NCBI GenBank assembly: GCA_044450785.1
Contig: JBIOJM010000009.1
Location: 1-64,000, forward strand
Length of the DNA stretch: 64,000 nucleotides
Direction of reading: 5' to 3'
Source of the DNA: JBIOJM01 sp044450785
Lineage (GTDB): Bacteria > Planctomycetota > Planctomycetia > Isosphaerales > Isosphaeraceae
Shown: one piece after another, positions 8,230 through 17,040 of the stretch
How positions within the stretch are numbered: position 1 is the first letter of the stretch
Layout: each line of letters opens with the position of its first letter
Translations under genes and position numbers: made by a program
Notes under the pieces: model-generated
What the model saw: the letters and a program-made list of their open reading frames with translations, nothing else
Told to the model about the DNA's origin: nothing
The model's database searches: none

Positions 8230-10152
8230 TTACGGCTTCACCTCCTCGATTTTGTAGGTGAGATCGACCAGATCCACGCTCCTGGTAAAGCGAGGCACAG
8301 CGTGGACGATCCGCGCATTGCCGCAACCGATCGTTTTGTATTTGCCGATGATGTTTTTCTTGTCCTCTTCAAGGAACTCATTGAGGAAAGGCCTGCCCGA
8401 CTGGAGCAGCAGGCCCTCGCGCAACTTCTCACTGGAGATTCTCTTGTTGCTCAGGAAATCGATCTTGCCAACCCGGTAGCGGGTTTTCTCTTGGATGAGA
8501 TAGGTCAGATGAAAGTCTCCGGGCTTGTCGCCGGTGCGGAGGACTGATCGCACATCGACCTTCAGGAAGCCCTGATTCTTGTAGTAACTCACGAGGCTTT
8601 CTCGATCCGCCTCGATTTGGTCGCGATAGACAAGGATGTTCTCGAGGCCAATCCGGCCGAGTGCCGCCGGTTCTCTGGTGATCTCGGCCATCAATTGGGC
8701 GTCTGTGGCAAAGTGGTTGCCCTCGAAGTCGATCGATCGCAACTGATGCTTGGGCCCCTCGAAGATCTCGATCACGACGTTGGTGTCGCCGGGATTGCCC
8801 CCTTCGAGCAGCGTGACCGAGGCCTGGTTGTATCCCTTCTCCAGGTAGAGCCGCCGGATCTTGTCGACGGCCAGCAGAGTCCGAGTGGGATCGGCGATCT
8901 TGCCGGCCTTCAAGTCCGTATTATACTCGATCTCCTTTATCTGAAAGAGTTTAAGCCCTTTGAACTCGACCTTGGTGAGCATGAACACGGGCATTTTCGT
9001 CACCGTGAAGATCAAGGTGTACTTCCCGCTTTTGGGAGGCGACTCGTCCAGTGAGTACGTGACATCGGAAAACCAAGATGACTTCATCAAGGTCTTGAGG
9101 TCGGCCTCGACTTTCTCGAGATCGAGCGGCTGTCCGACCCGACTCACGAGCTGTCTCTTGATCGTGTCGTGAACTTTCCCCTCAAATCGGATCGCGGAAA
9201 TCACGGGGTCGAGTGAGCCGTCCTCCTCGAGGGGTCGCGCGGGCGCGGCGGCGCTAGGCGCATCTTGCTCGCCCGAGTCCGAACGAGCGAGGACCGCCGC
9301 GGCGGTTGTGCCCAGGCAAGCTACGAGAATGACCGACGCAGCGATCTTCAGCCTGAACAGGATCATGGATTGAAGCACTCCGTTCGTGAGAGAGGCTACC
9401 GGCGCCGAGACGATCCCGACAGCCGGCGGTCCGTGCATCGCAAGTCGTGTCGCTGCATGTGCCGTCGCGTCCCGTAGGGTTGTCGGGACCGAGGCTCTTG
9501 CCGCCGGCGCCACGGGTATCCCGGCCAGCGGGGCGAGCCCGCGGAGGGCGAGCCGGAGGCGAAGCTTTTCCCGGCCCCGCGCCAGGCGGCTCTTGACCGT
9601 CCCAATGGGGCAGCCGAGGACACGGGCTGCCTCTTCGTAGGCGACATCCTCCAGGTCACAGAGCAGGATTGGAGCGCGGAACCGCTCGGGGAGCCGCGCG
9701 AGCTCCTCGTGAATCAGTTCTCCCAATTCCGAGGTCTCACCCAGGGCGAATCCCGACGCGCCAGCCCCCGCCAAGGTTGCGGCCGTGTGTTCATGCACTC
9801 GACGCCGAACCTTGGCCGACCGAGCCCGGAGACAGACGCGGTGGGCGACCCCGTGCAACCAGCTCGCCAGCGACTCGCGCCGGCGAACCGAACGCGCCTT
9901 GCGGGCCAGGATGAAGAAGGTCGCCTGGAAGGCGTCCTGGGCGTCGTGCAGGTCGCCCAGCGTCTGGCGGCAGACCCGGAGTACCATCGGTCCGTGCCGC
10001 TCGACGATCGCCGCGAACGCGAGTTCAGCCACCTCGCTGTCTCGGGCCGTGAACCGCTCCAGCAGTTGCGCGTCCGTCAGACCCGCGACCGAGCCCGCGT
10101 GGAATAGCACGCGGATTTGCCGCAAGACGGCGCCGTTTTGAACCGTTGCCAC
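8230..10152 (-). CDS. ECF sigma factor fused through a membrane helix to POTRA-like repeats
   Basis: The product has 640 residues. Residues 40-115 are sigma region 2 (DLHDAQDAFQATFFILAR, SLASWLHGVAHRV) and 145-205 are region 4 (LPERFRAPILLCDLEDVAYEEAA, GCPIGTVKSRLARGREKLR). A linker leads to one membrane helix at about 268-288 (LKIAASVILVACLGTTAAAV). Residues 317-640 carry about four POTRA-type units with the BamA pattern: ISAIRFEGK, LTKVEFKGLKL, LRSIDFEGN, VGKIDFLSNKR, each ending in a strand such as LIFTVTK or LTYLIQEK. There is no beta barrel. GTG 10152 has AGGAGGAGG just upstream. Topology would put sigma in the cytoplasm and POTRA in the periplasm. A role in sensing outer-membrane protein biogenesis is inference. 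Confidence 0.88.
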   Translation of the reverse strand: MATVQNGAVLRQIRVLFHAGSVAGLTDAQLLERFTARDSEVAELAFAAIVERHGPMVLRVCRQTLGDLHDAQDAFQATFFILARKARSVRRRESLASWLHGVAHRVCLRARSAKVRRRVHEHTAATLAGAGASGFALGETSELGELIHEELARLPERFRAPILLCDLEDVAYEEAARVLGCPIGTVKSRLARGREKLRLRLALRGLAPLAGIPVAPAARASVPTTLRDATAHAATRLAMHGPPAVGIVSAPVASLTNGVLQSMILFRLKIAASVILVACLGTTAAAVLARSDSGEQDAPSAAAPARPLEEDGSLDPVISAIRFEGKVHDTIKRQLVSRVGQPLDLEKVEADLKTLMKSSWFSDVTYSLDESPPKSGKYTLIFTVTKMPVFMLTKVEFKGLKLFQIKEIEYNTDLKAGKIADPTRTLLAVDKIRRLYLEKGYNQASVTLLEGGNPGDTNVVIEIFEGPKHQLRSIDFEGNHFATDAQLMAEITREPAALGRIGLENILVYRDQIEADRESLVSYYKNQGFLKVDVRSVLRTGDKPGDFHLTYLIQEKTRYRVGKIDFLSNKRISSEKLREGLLLQSGRPFLNEFLEEDKKNIIGKYKTIGCGNARIVHAVPRFTRSVDLVDLTYKIEEVKP

Positions 10153-10242
10153 CGGCCGACCTCCTCCTGGGTCACTCGTTCCCGCAAGAGTAGTCTCCTC
10201 TCGACTGGGATTTGTTCCGAAGAACTTTGTTCGCCAACCTCG

Positions 10243-11175
10243 TCACGATGATTTGCCCCTTCCACGCCGCTTCAGCTCGGCTTCGAGCTGGCGGAGCCGG
10301 TCCTCCGCGGCGCGGGCCCGTTCTTCGGCCGCCCGTGCCTCGGCCTCGGCTTGGGCGCGTGCCTGGAAGGCGGCTTGTACCTGGGCCACGGCTCGGGAGC
10401 GTGCCTGCAAGGCGGCTTCGACCTGGGCCTCGGCTCGTGCGCGTGCTTCGGTCTCGGCGGCGAGCGTTCGCCGGATCGCCGTGTAGTCGCCGATCTCCTG
10501 GCCGGCAGACGGGTCGACGAGAACCAGTCGGTCGCCACCGGTCTCCGGATAAACCTTCACGGCCAACCAGAGACCCACGGGGTCCAGCCACGCACGCCCG
10601 TGCTCGTCGAGCGGCACGCTGACGAACGATTCACCTGCCAGCCGATAGGCGATCAGCGTCAGCCGCCGGCGATTGTTGTTCTCCTCGGCATCCGCGATCA
10701 CGTAATGCGGAACTCCCGCCGTGGCATACTGCTTGACCTTGGTCTTGACATCGTTGACCCGCGTGGATGGCGAGGTGACTTCGATGATGAGCCGCGGACG
10801 GACTTTCTCCTCCTTGACGTCGAACGTCTTCCAGTCCTTCCGCTGTTTCACGCCAAAGATCACCGACAAGTCGGGGCTGTGGTGCCCGAGCCTGGGCACG
10901 TCCCAAAAGATCCCGCAGTCCGAGAAGACCGCGACGGACCGGTCGGCCGCATACCGGTCCTTGAGAACGGATCTGAGATAATTACAGTCGTCGGCGTGCG
11001 GGTCGCTGAGCACATGGACGTCTCCGAACCGAGGGTGGAGGACATCCCGTAAGGTCAACGGGACTCTCTTGAATTTAACGCGGCCGTTGGGCTGCTTGAC
11101 CCGCACCTCCCGATAACCGTAGCGGAATGAGGGCTTGGTGTCGGAAGGGGAAGAGCGCCTGGGGACCGTGCTCAT
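10243..11175 (-). CDS. Uma2-family (DUF820) restriction-endonuclease-like protein with coiled-coil tail
   Basis: The product has 310 residues. The central part has the PD-(D/E)XK-like Uma2 core: HSPDLSVIFGV (Asp of the active site), RPRLIIEVTSPSTRVNDVKTK (Glu-Val-x-Ser) and YATAGVPHYVIAD. The last 75 residues are an Ala/Glu/Arg-rich coiled coil built from short repeats (ARARAEAQVEAALQARSRA). Family members are abundant in planctomycetes and cyanobacteria and their function is unsettled. ATG 11175 follows GGAGG by 7 nt. It is divergent from the NYN gene and lies 90 bp upstream of the ECF-POTRA gene on the same strand. Confidence 0.85.
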   Translation of the reverse strand: MSTVPRRSSPSDTKPSFRYGYREVRVKQPNGRVKFKRVPLTLRDVLHPRFGDVHVLSDPHADDCNYLRSVLKDRYAADRSVAVFSDCGIFWDVPRLGHHSPDLSVIFGVKQRKDWKTFDVKEEKVRPRLIIEVTSPSTRVNDVKTKVKQYATAGVPHYVIADAEENNNRRRLTLIAYRLAGESFVSVPLDEHGRAWLDPVGLWLAVKVYPETGGDRLVLVDPSAGQEIGDYTAIRRTLAAETEARARAEAQVEAALQARSRAVAQVQAAFQARAQAEAEARAAEERARAAEDRLRQLEAELKRRGRGKSS

Positions 11176-11349
11176 GAATCGTCCTCCATCTGTGGCCGGC
11201 ACGGCAGAGATAAAGCGTTCTGAGCAACGCCTTTTCATTGTAGTGGTGAAGCGGGATCCGAACAAGGAAACCTTGAATCCCCCGGGCATCGATCTAAACT
11301 GATCATGGGGGGAATGGTCAAGCAGACAGGCCATTTGATCTCGTCGCTC

Positions 11350-11967
11350 ATGCGCTGGCTCATCGATGGGTACAACGTGATGCACGCGGGGGGGCGGCTC
11401 GGACCGAAGCTCGGCCGCGAGGGATTTCGCCGCGCGCGCCGTCGCTTCCTCGACGAGCTGTCGGCCGCGCTGGGACCGGACATCGCCCGCCAGACCACGG
11501 TGGTCTTCGATGCCTCGGTGCCCCCCGGCGACTTCCGGCTCGATGCGGACTATCGGGGACTCGGGGTCCTTTTCGCACTCGGAGATGAGAACGCCGATGC
11601 GCGAATCGAGCAGCTCATCGCCGAGCACTCGAACCCCAAGACGTTGACGGTCATTTCTTCCGATCGGCGCATCCGCCAGGCCGCCGCCCGCCGCAGGACC
11701 AAATCCCTCACTGCTGACGAATTCTGGGTCTTGATCGACGACTTCAAGGAGCACAAGGCCAGAAAATCGCCGGATGCGGCTCGGCCCGAGTCCCTGGCCC
11801 GCGACCAGGAACAACAGCCGACGCCCGCTGAGTCAGCCTTCTGGGTCGAGACGTTCGGCGAAATCGCCGAGGCAGACGAGATCCAGCGGGCACTTCCGCC
11901 CCGCGACTCCCTGTTGACCGACGCCGACATCGCGGAGATCGAGCGCCAGATCGAGCGCGAGCCGTGA
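11350..11967 (+). CDS. NYN-domain (YacP-like) predicted ribonuclease
   Basis: The product has 205 residues. The opening MRWLIDGYNVMHAGG is the NYN/YacP signature with its first catalytic Asp. TTVVFDASVPP and LFALGDENADARIEQLI supply the further acidic residues, and LTVISSDRRIRQAA completes the PIN-like core. The C-terminal 60 residues are charged and probably disordered. NYN proteins are metal-dependent RNases acting on tRNA, rRNA or mRNA. ATG 11350 is preferred over ATG 11305 because the fold begins right here. It is upstream of sucC and divergent from the Uma2 gene. Confidence 0.85.
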   Translation: MRWLIDGYNVMHAGGRLGPKLGREGFRRARRRFLDELSAALGPDIARQTTVVFDASVPPGDFRLDADYRGLGVLFALGDENADARIEQLIAEHSNPKTLTVISSDRRIRQAAARRRTKSLTADEFWVLIDDFKEHKARKSPDAARPESLARDQEQQPTPAESAFWVETFGEIAEADEIQRALPPRDSLLTDADIAEIERQIEREP

Positions 11968-12060
11968 TCCATGTCCCGATCGCGGCAGAGCCGCAACCCA
12001 AGAATCGGCGAGCCGGGATCGACTCATCCTTCATCCTTCATCCTTCCGCAGCCCCCCTGC

Positions 12061-12089
12061 TGGAAAGAGTGCGGCAAGCGTGGTACAAC
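12061..12089 (+). promoter_or_regulatory. Candidate promoter of sucC
   Basis: TGGAAA (12061-12066), a 17-bp spacer and TACAAC (12084-12089) lie about 75 bp before the sucC ATG. The -35 context GAAAGAGTGCG is also present at the pyrR promoter. Confidence 0.4.
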
Positions 12090-12164
12090 CGAACCAACCA
12101 TGGCCCTTTCGCCGCGATCGAAGCGGAGAAAGGATTCCCACTCAAGAATCAGGATCCTCGCTCG

Positions 12165-13415
12165 ATGAAGGTCCACGAATATCAGGCGAAAGAGCTGCTC
12201 AAGAAAGCCGGGGTTGCCGTTCCGGAAGGGATCGTGGTGACCAGCCCGGCGGATGCCGCCAAGGCCTACGACGCGGTGGGAGGTGGATTGGTCGTGGTCA
12301 AGGCCCAAGTTCACGCCGGCGGACGCGGCAAGGGGGTGGCCGTCGGGCCCGGTGACGATCGTGCCCGCGCGCTCGAGATTGCCAGCGGGCGGCAGCCGCG
12401 GCCCGAGACGATGGCCAAGGGCGTGCAACTCGTCAAGTCGGCCCAGGAGGCGGAACGAGCCGCCGGCAGCTTGCTCGGCAAGACGCTGGTGACCTATCAG
12501 ACCGGTCTTCAGGGAAGTCCGATCTCGAAGGTCCTCGTCACGGTCGGGCACGACATCGCCCGCGAGCTTTACCTGGGAATGGCGGTCGACCGCGGCCTTC
12601 AATGCCCTGTCTTGATGGCCTCGACCGAGGGGGGCGTCGAGATCGAGACCGTGGCCCTCGAGAATCCCGAGAAGATCCTTCGCATCCCGATCGACATGGG
12701 GCTCGGCCTGGCCGATTTTCAGGCTCGGAAGATCGCCAAGTCGCTCGCTCTGACCGGCGACACCGCCAAGAAAGGCGCCAGCTTCTTCAAGAGCTTCGTG
12801 AGACTGTTCATCGAGACGGATGCTTCGCTCGCCGAAGTCAACCCCATGATTGTCACCGCCTCGGGCGACGTCCTGGCCCTCGACTGCAAGCTCAGCTTCG
12901 ACGACAACGCCTTGTTCCGCCACCCGGACATCGCCGCGATGCTCGACAAGACCGAGGAAGACCCGGCCGAGCTGCGCGCCTCGAAGAGCGGGCTGAGCTA
13001 CGTCAGCCTGGACGGCGACATCGCCTGCCTGGTCAATGGCGCGGGGCTGGCCATGAGCACCATGGACCTGATCAAGTACCACGGAGGCGAGCCGGCCAAT
13101 TTCCTGGATGTCGGCGGGGGTGCCAGCAAGGACCAGGTCCTCGAGGGGTTTCGCATCCTCTTGAGCTCGGGGCGGGTCAAGGCCGTCCTGGTCAATATCT
13201 TCGGCGGCATCATGAAGTGCGACACGATCGCGGCCGCGCTCCTGGCGGCTTACGGCGAGCTCGATTTCCGCGTCCCCTTGGTCGTCCGGCTCGAAGGAAC
13301 CAACGTCGAGCTGGGTAAGAAGCTCATCGAGGAGTGCGGCCGCAAGATCGTCACGGCCGACGGCCTCAGTGACGCGGCCCGCAAGGTCGTCGCCGCGGCC
13401 AAGGGAGCGGCGTGA
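12165..13415 (+). CDS. sucC: Succinate-CoA ligase [ADP-forming] beta subunit
   Basis: SucC carries the ATP-grasp nucleotide site and works with SucD to interconvert succinyl-CoA and succinate in the TCA cycle. The 416-residue product begins MKVHEYQAKELLKKAGVAVP and has the ATP-binding VKAQVHAGGRGKGV, the Mg-binding LAEVNPMIV, the phosphohistidine-contact region FLDVGGGASKDQV, NIFGGIMKCD and VVRLEGTNVELGKK. It is somewhat longer than the E. coli enzyme (388). ATG 12165 matches the universal N-terminus; the open frame upstream to 11964 is not conserved. It is separated from sucD by an unrelated small gene. Confidence 0.95.
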   Translation: MKVHEYQAKELLKKAGVAVPEGIVVTSPADAAKAYDAVGGGLVVVKAQVHAGGRGKGVAVGPGDDRARALEIASGRQPRPETMAKGVQLVKSAQEAERAAGSLLGKTLVTYQTGLQGSPISKVLVTVGHDIARELYLGMAVDRGLQCPVLMASTEGGVEIETVALENPEKILRIPIDMGLGLADFQARKIAKSLALTGDTAKKGASFFKSFVRLFIETDASLAEVNPMIVTASGDVLALDCKLSFDDNALFRHPDIAAMLDKTEEDPAELRASKSGLSYVSLDGDIACLVNGAGLAMSTMDLIKYHGGEPANFLDVGGGASKDQVLEGFRILLSSGRVKAVLVNIFGGIMKCDTIAAALLAAYGELDFRVPLVVRLEGTNVELGKKLIEECGRKIVTADGLSDAARKVVAAAKGAA

Positions 13416-13449
13416 CGCGGCACCAGACTTTTTGAAATGCGAGGCAATC

Positions 13450-13884
13450 ATGGAAACCGAGACGATGGGAAGAGTCACAGTGGCGGCGAAGATCGAAAAC
13501 CTGGGAGATCTATTCATGGCGTCGAAAGGTCTTCTCCCGGCTGACCAGGTTCGGAGCATCGAGGTGAGCGATGCCTTGGTCGATACAGGGGCCACGATCC
13601 TTTCGATGCCGAAGAGCATGATTCAACAGTTGGGTCTCGAACTCATCCGAGCTCGAACGGCGGTCACGGCCGCGGGAACTGTGACCATAAAGGTCCATGG
13701 CACTGTCCGCTTGACTGTGAAAGGGCGGGATTGCCCAACGGACGTGACGGAAGTTCCCGACGAATGCCCCGTACTGATCGGCCAGGTTCCCTTGGAGCTT
13801 CTGGATTTCGTCGTCGACATGAAGGCTCGACGCGTGATCGGCAACCCGGCACACGGCGGGGAGCCGATGCTCGAGATGTACTGA
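13450..13884 (+). CDS. Retropepsin-like aspartyl protease family protein
   Basis: The product has 144 residues. The motif ALVDTGATILSMP (about residues 39-51) is the D-T-G-A active-site signature of single-domain clan AA aspartyl proteases. The matching hydrophobic-hydrophobic-Gly element of the second half may be CPVLIGQVPLELLDFVVD, where family members have ILG(M/R). Such proteins dimerise to form the active site. There is no signal peptide or membrane helix. It lies between sucC and sucD, all on one strand, 35 bp after sucC and 49 bp before sucD, so co-transcription is likely. Its substrate is unknown. Confidence 0.75.
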   Translation: METETMGRVTVAAKIENLGDLFMASKGLLPADQVRSIEVSDALVDTGATILSMPKSMIQQLGLELIRARTAVTAAGTVTIKVHGTVRLTVKGRDCPTDVTEVPDECPVLIGQVPLELLDFVVDMKARRVIGNPAHGGEPMLEMY

Positions 13885-13932
13885 CTCCTCTTATCGGAAG
13901 CTGGTCAAGGCGATACAACGAGAGGGATCAAT

Positions 13933-14814
13933 ATGAGCATCCTGGTCAACAAGAACACGCGGCTGATCTGTCAGGGCATCACCGGCAAGGCCGGCGCGTT
14001 TCACTCGGAACAGTGTCAGGCTTACGGCACGAATCTCGTGGGAGGAATCACGCCGGGCCGAGGGGGCACTCAGGCGCTCGGGGTCCCCGTGTTCGACACC
14101 TGCACCGAGGCCGTGGCGGCGACCGGCGCCGACGCGACCATGATCTTCGTGCCGCCGCCGTTCGCGGCCGATGCGATTTTGGAAGCCGCCGATGCGGGCA
14201 TCAAGGTCATCGTCGCGATCACGGAAGGAATCCCCGTGCTCGACATGGCCCGGGCGGTGGCTTACCTCAAGGCGCATCATCCGTCGGCTCGCTTGATCGG
14301 CCCCAACTGCCCGGGAATCATCACACCGGGTGCCTGCAAGATCGGCATCATGCCGGGCTACATCCACATGCCGGGCAAGATCGGCGTCGTCAGTCGTTCG
14401 GGAACCCTCACTTACGAGGCTGTTTGGCAGCTCACGAGCCTGGGAATCGGCCAGAGTACCTGCGTGGGCATCGGTGGCGACCCGGTCAACGGCACGAGCT
14501 TCGTCGATACACTGGCACTCTTCGAAGCCGACCCTGACACGGACGGCGTGCTCATGATGGGCGAGATCGGGGGCAACGCCGAGGAGCAGGCCGCCGCTTT
14601 CAAGGCCTCCGGCGGATTCACCAAGCCGCTGGCCGCGTTCATTGCCGGTCAGACAGCCCCTCCCGGCAAGCGCATGGGCCATGCCGGCGCGATCATCTCG
14701 GGGGGGGCGGGCAAGGCGACCGACAAGATCGCTGCCCTCGAAAGCGCCGGCGTTCGCGTCGCCAAGAGCCCGGCCGACATGGGCCTGTCCCTCCAGGCCG
14801 CTCTCAAGAGGTGA
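13933..14814 (+). CDS. sucD: Succinate-CoA ligase [ADP-forming] alpha subunit
   Basis: SucD binds CoA and carries the phosphorylated histidine. The 293-residue product shows the CoA-binding ICQGITGKAGAFHSEQ, PGRGGTQALGVPVFDT, IGPNCPGIITPGACKIG (with the CoA-contacting Cys), the SRSGTLTYEA segment and the active-site histidine in GHAGAIISGGAGKA (about residue 248). ATG 13933 follows GAGAGGGA. Its stop overlaps a GTG of the Nudix gene frame, so the two are probably co-transcribed. Confidence 0.96.
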   Translation: MSILVNKNTRLICQGITGKAGAFHSEQCQAYGTNLVGGITPGRGGTQALGVPVFDTCTEAVAATGADATMIFVPPPFAADAILEAADAGIKVIVAITEGIPVLDMARAVAYLKAHHPSARLIGPNCPGIITPGACKIGIMPGYIHMPGKIGVVSRSGTLTYEAVWQLTSLGIGQSTCVGIGGDPVNGTSFVDTLALFEADPDTDGVLMMGEIGGNAEEQAAAFKASGGFTKPLAAFIAGQTAPPGKRMGHAGAIISGGAGKATDKIAALESAGVRVAKSPADMGLSLQAALKR

Positions 14815-14822
14815 TCGTCCCG

Positions 14823-15407
14823 ATGACGCCGCACGTCGACCCCCCGCCTGACCCCGATCGTGCAAACCCCTGGAAGATGCGGTCGAGCCGCCTGGTGTAC
14901 GATAACCCTTGGATCCGGGTTCGTGAGGACCAGGTGCAGCGCCCGGACGGCTTGCCGGGCATTTACGGCGTCGTCCACTTCAAGAACCGCGCCGTCGGAG
15001 TCTTGCCGGTCGATCACGAGGGTGGGATCTGGTTGGTCGGGCAGTACCGATATCCGTTGCAAGCCTATTCCTGGGAGATCCCTGAAGGCGGAAGCCCCGA
15101 GACCGAATCTCCGGAAGCGACGGCCCGGCGGGAGCTGCGCGAGGAAACCGGTCTGACGGCCGGCCGGCTGGAACTGATCGCAACGGCTCATCTCTCCAAC
15201 TCGGTCAGCGACGAGCTGGGTTATGTCTTCCGGGCGACCGAGCTTACCCCGGGAACCGATGAGCCCGAAGGGACCGAGCTGCTCGCCGTGCGCCGACTCG
15301 AGTGGAAGGAAGCCGAGCGGATGTTGAGAGATGGCCAGATCACCGACTCGTTGAGCGTCATTGCGCTGTTACACGAGGCCGTTCGCCGTCTCGAGCAGGC
15401 GGGATGA
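14823..15407 (+). CDS. Nudix hydrolase, ADP-ribose pyrophosphatase-like
   Basis: The 194-residue product contains a complete Nudix box, G-x5-E-x7-REL-REE-TGL, at about residues 88-110 (GSPETESPEATARRELREE inside it). The upstream RLVYDNPWIRVREDQV and GVVHFKNRAVGVLPVD and the downstream SNSVSDELGYVF are typical of the ADP-ribose/NADH pyrophosphatase subgroup. ATG 14823 follows AGAGGTGA; GTG 14811 is also possible and overlaps the sucD stop. The enzyme would remove toxic nucleoside diphosphate derivatives in the cytoplasm. Confidence 0.88.
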   Translation: MTPHVDPPPDPDRANPWKMRSSRLVYDNPWIRVREDQVQRPDGLPGIYGVVHFKNRAVGVLPVDHEGGIWLVGQYRYPLQAYSWEIPEGGSPETESPEATARRELREETGLTAGRLELIATAHLSNSVSDELGYVFRATELTPGTDEPEGTELLAVRRLEWKEAERMLRDGQITDSLSVIALLHEAVRRLEQAG

Positions 15408-15480
15408 GCGAGTCCGCTTCCCTGCGGGCTCGTTACTTCAGTCATGGCTGCGTGCTGCCGGCAGGATGCGGGATTGTTCT

Positions 15481-16611
15481 CTATCTCGTCTCTCGTACGA
15501 CCTTCCAGGTGGTGCGGACGGGCGGCCGGCTCATGGCGTCGCTGGTCACGGGAAGGATCGTCTCGTTCGGGAAGTACTTTCCGGGGCACGCCGTCTTCGT
15601 GGCGGCAAGCTGAGCATGAGTCTCCACCCGGCTCTGCGCAATGGCGTATCGCTGGCTGAGGTAGGCGATCAACGCTTGGGCCGCCGCGATCTGGCGCGGA
15701 GTCGGCTGCTGCTGGTCGAAATCGCCCACCAGGCAGATGCCGATCCCGTATTCGTCGACCTCGTGAGTCCGCGCGTTGCGACAGTGAACGCCCTGCTTCT
15801 GGTTGGTCCAGCGCGCTGCGACCTCGATCTGGCCGTCGCCGCTGCCGCTGCCGTTGCCAATCACGAAGTGGTAGCCGCAGCCGTCGAATCCGAGGATCTT
15901 TCGGTGCTCGCCGTCGATCTGATCGTAGTTTCCACTGGCCGTGGCACTATGATGCAGGACGATATACCTCCAGGGCCGGTCAGCCTTGTTGGGATAAACA
16001 AGATCATTGGCGCTCGAATCATCGACGAACGGCCGAAGCCGTTCACCCAGGCTGGCGCGTCGAACCCGCTTCGTGGTCGTGAGGGCCGGCGATTCCCCAT
16101 CCACCGAATCCCTGTTCAACGTGGAAGGTGACAGCGATGCGTTCGGGCCCTGGAGAGCCGGGCCCGGAGCTGGGCGGGCCGGCGTGGGCGCCGGCGGAGG
16201 GGTGGCACTGCCGCCGGCTCCCGATCTTGGGACCGCTGTTTCGTCGAAGGCGGGCTCCTCGCCGAGTCGCGATTTGGGAGCAGACTCCACGGTCGAGCTC
16301 CGGGTCTTTCCGGTGCCCGGCCGGGAGGGGACGGTCACGGATGCGGCCGGTGAATCCGAGCTGGAATACTCGGACACCGGTGGTACGGAGCTGGTCGGGG
16401 CCGTTCCCGATTCTTCCGTCGTCACGGTCGTGCCTGATCCGCAGTTTGTACAGGGGTTGGTCGCCCGCGCGGGCGTGGTGTAAACCGGCCGGTACGATTG
16501 GCGGCTGTGCCCGCAGCCCGCCGCCGTCACGGCCGCGATCATCGCCATCGCAATTCGCCCGAAGAGTCGCGGGCGCGGAACGATCGCGGCCAGCTTTTGC
16601 AGAGCCATCAT
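15481..16611 (-). CDS. Lipoprotein with C-terminal PGRP / N-acetylmuramoyl-L-alanine amidase domain
   Basis: The product has 376 residues. The N-terminus (IAMAMIAAVTAAGCGHS) is a lipoprotein signal with a Cys at about residue 32. A low-complexity Pro/Ser/Thr linker of about 170 residues follows. The C-terminal domain is an amidase_2/PGRP fold: YIVLHHSATASGNYDQID (zinc His), GYHFVIGNG, GIGICLVGDFDQQ, and VETHAQLAATKTACPGK (His and Cys ligands). It should cleave the amide between MurNAc and L-Ala in peptidoglycan, or bind it. ATG 16611 or the next Met at 16608 both fit the AAGGAG upstream. It is notable because cell-wall content of planctomycetes was long disputed. Confidence 0.85.
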   Translation of the reverse strand: MMALQKLAAIVPRPRLFGRIAMAMIAAVTAAGCGHSRQSYRPVYTTPARATNPCTNCGSGTTVTTEESGTAPTSSVPPVSEYSSSDSPAASVTVPSRPGTGKTRSSTVESAPKSRLGEEPAFDETAVPRSGAGGSATPPPAPTPARPAPGPALQGPNASLSPSTLNRDSVDGESPALTTTKRVRRASLGERLRPFVDDSSANDLVYPNKADRPWRYIVLHHSATASGNYDQIDGEHRKILGFDGCGYHFVIGNGSGSGDGQIEVAARWTNQKQGVHCRNARTHEVDEYGIGICLVGDFDQQQPTPRQIAAAQALIAYLSQRYAIAQSRVETHAQLAATKTACPGKYFPNETILPVTSDAMSRPPVRTTWKVVRETR

Positions 16612-17040
16612 GAATCTCCTTGCCAGTGGAATCGTCGTCCGACATCCCCGGTCGGAAGTCAACGGAGTAGGAATCGCAAGCGGGATGCCGAACACATGAT
16701 CGATGTGTTGAGTCGGATCGACCAATAATCCTGGCCTTCGACTCAAGTCTACACGTCAATTGACCGACCGGCCGGCTTCACACTTTTTTTTTTGGAATTT
16801 TCTCAAGTCAGGGCCCCTCGCTTCCGCACGGTCGTTTGTCAAAAGTTCCAGGCTTTTGGAAAAACGTGTACTTTCGTCTCGTTCCTGGTGTCCCGCCGTT
16901 GGATCCAATCGACCCGAAAGTGGGTTTTTGACGGTTACGATGATTCGTTTCGCTCGGGAGATTATGGTAGACTGGATGATTGGCGGGTTTGCCATGGGCT
17001 TGTCGCTCGATTTTTCTTGCCGTCGCGAAGAGGTAGTCGC
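16612..17040. other. Divergent intergenic region
   Basis: About 430 bp between the amidase gene and the first pseudopilin-like gene. It holds a run of T (around 16782-16792) and the ribosome binding site GAAGAGG before 17041. I see no gene or clear promoter pair. Confidence 0.5.

Noticed and set aside
12024..13619. Long antisense open frame over sucC
   Set aside because: It mirrors the codon bias of sucC, has no ribosome binding site and no family similarity. Similar antisense frames over the Hsp70-like, pyrC and leuS genes were rejected for the same reason.
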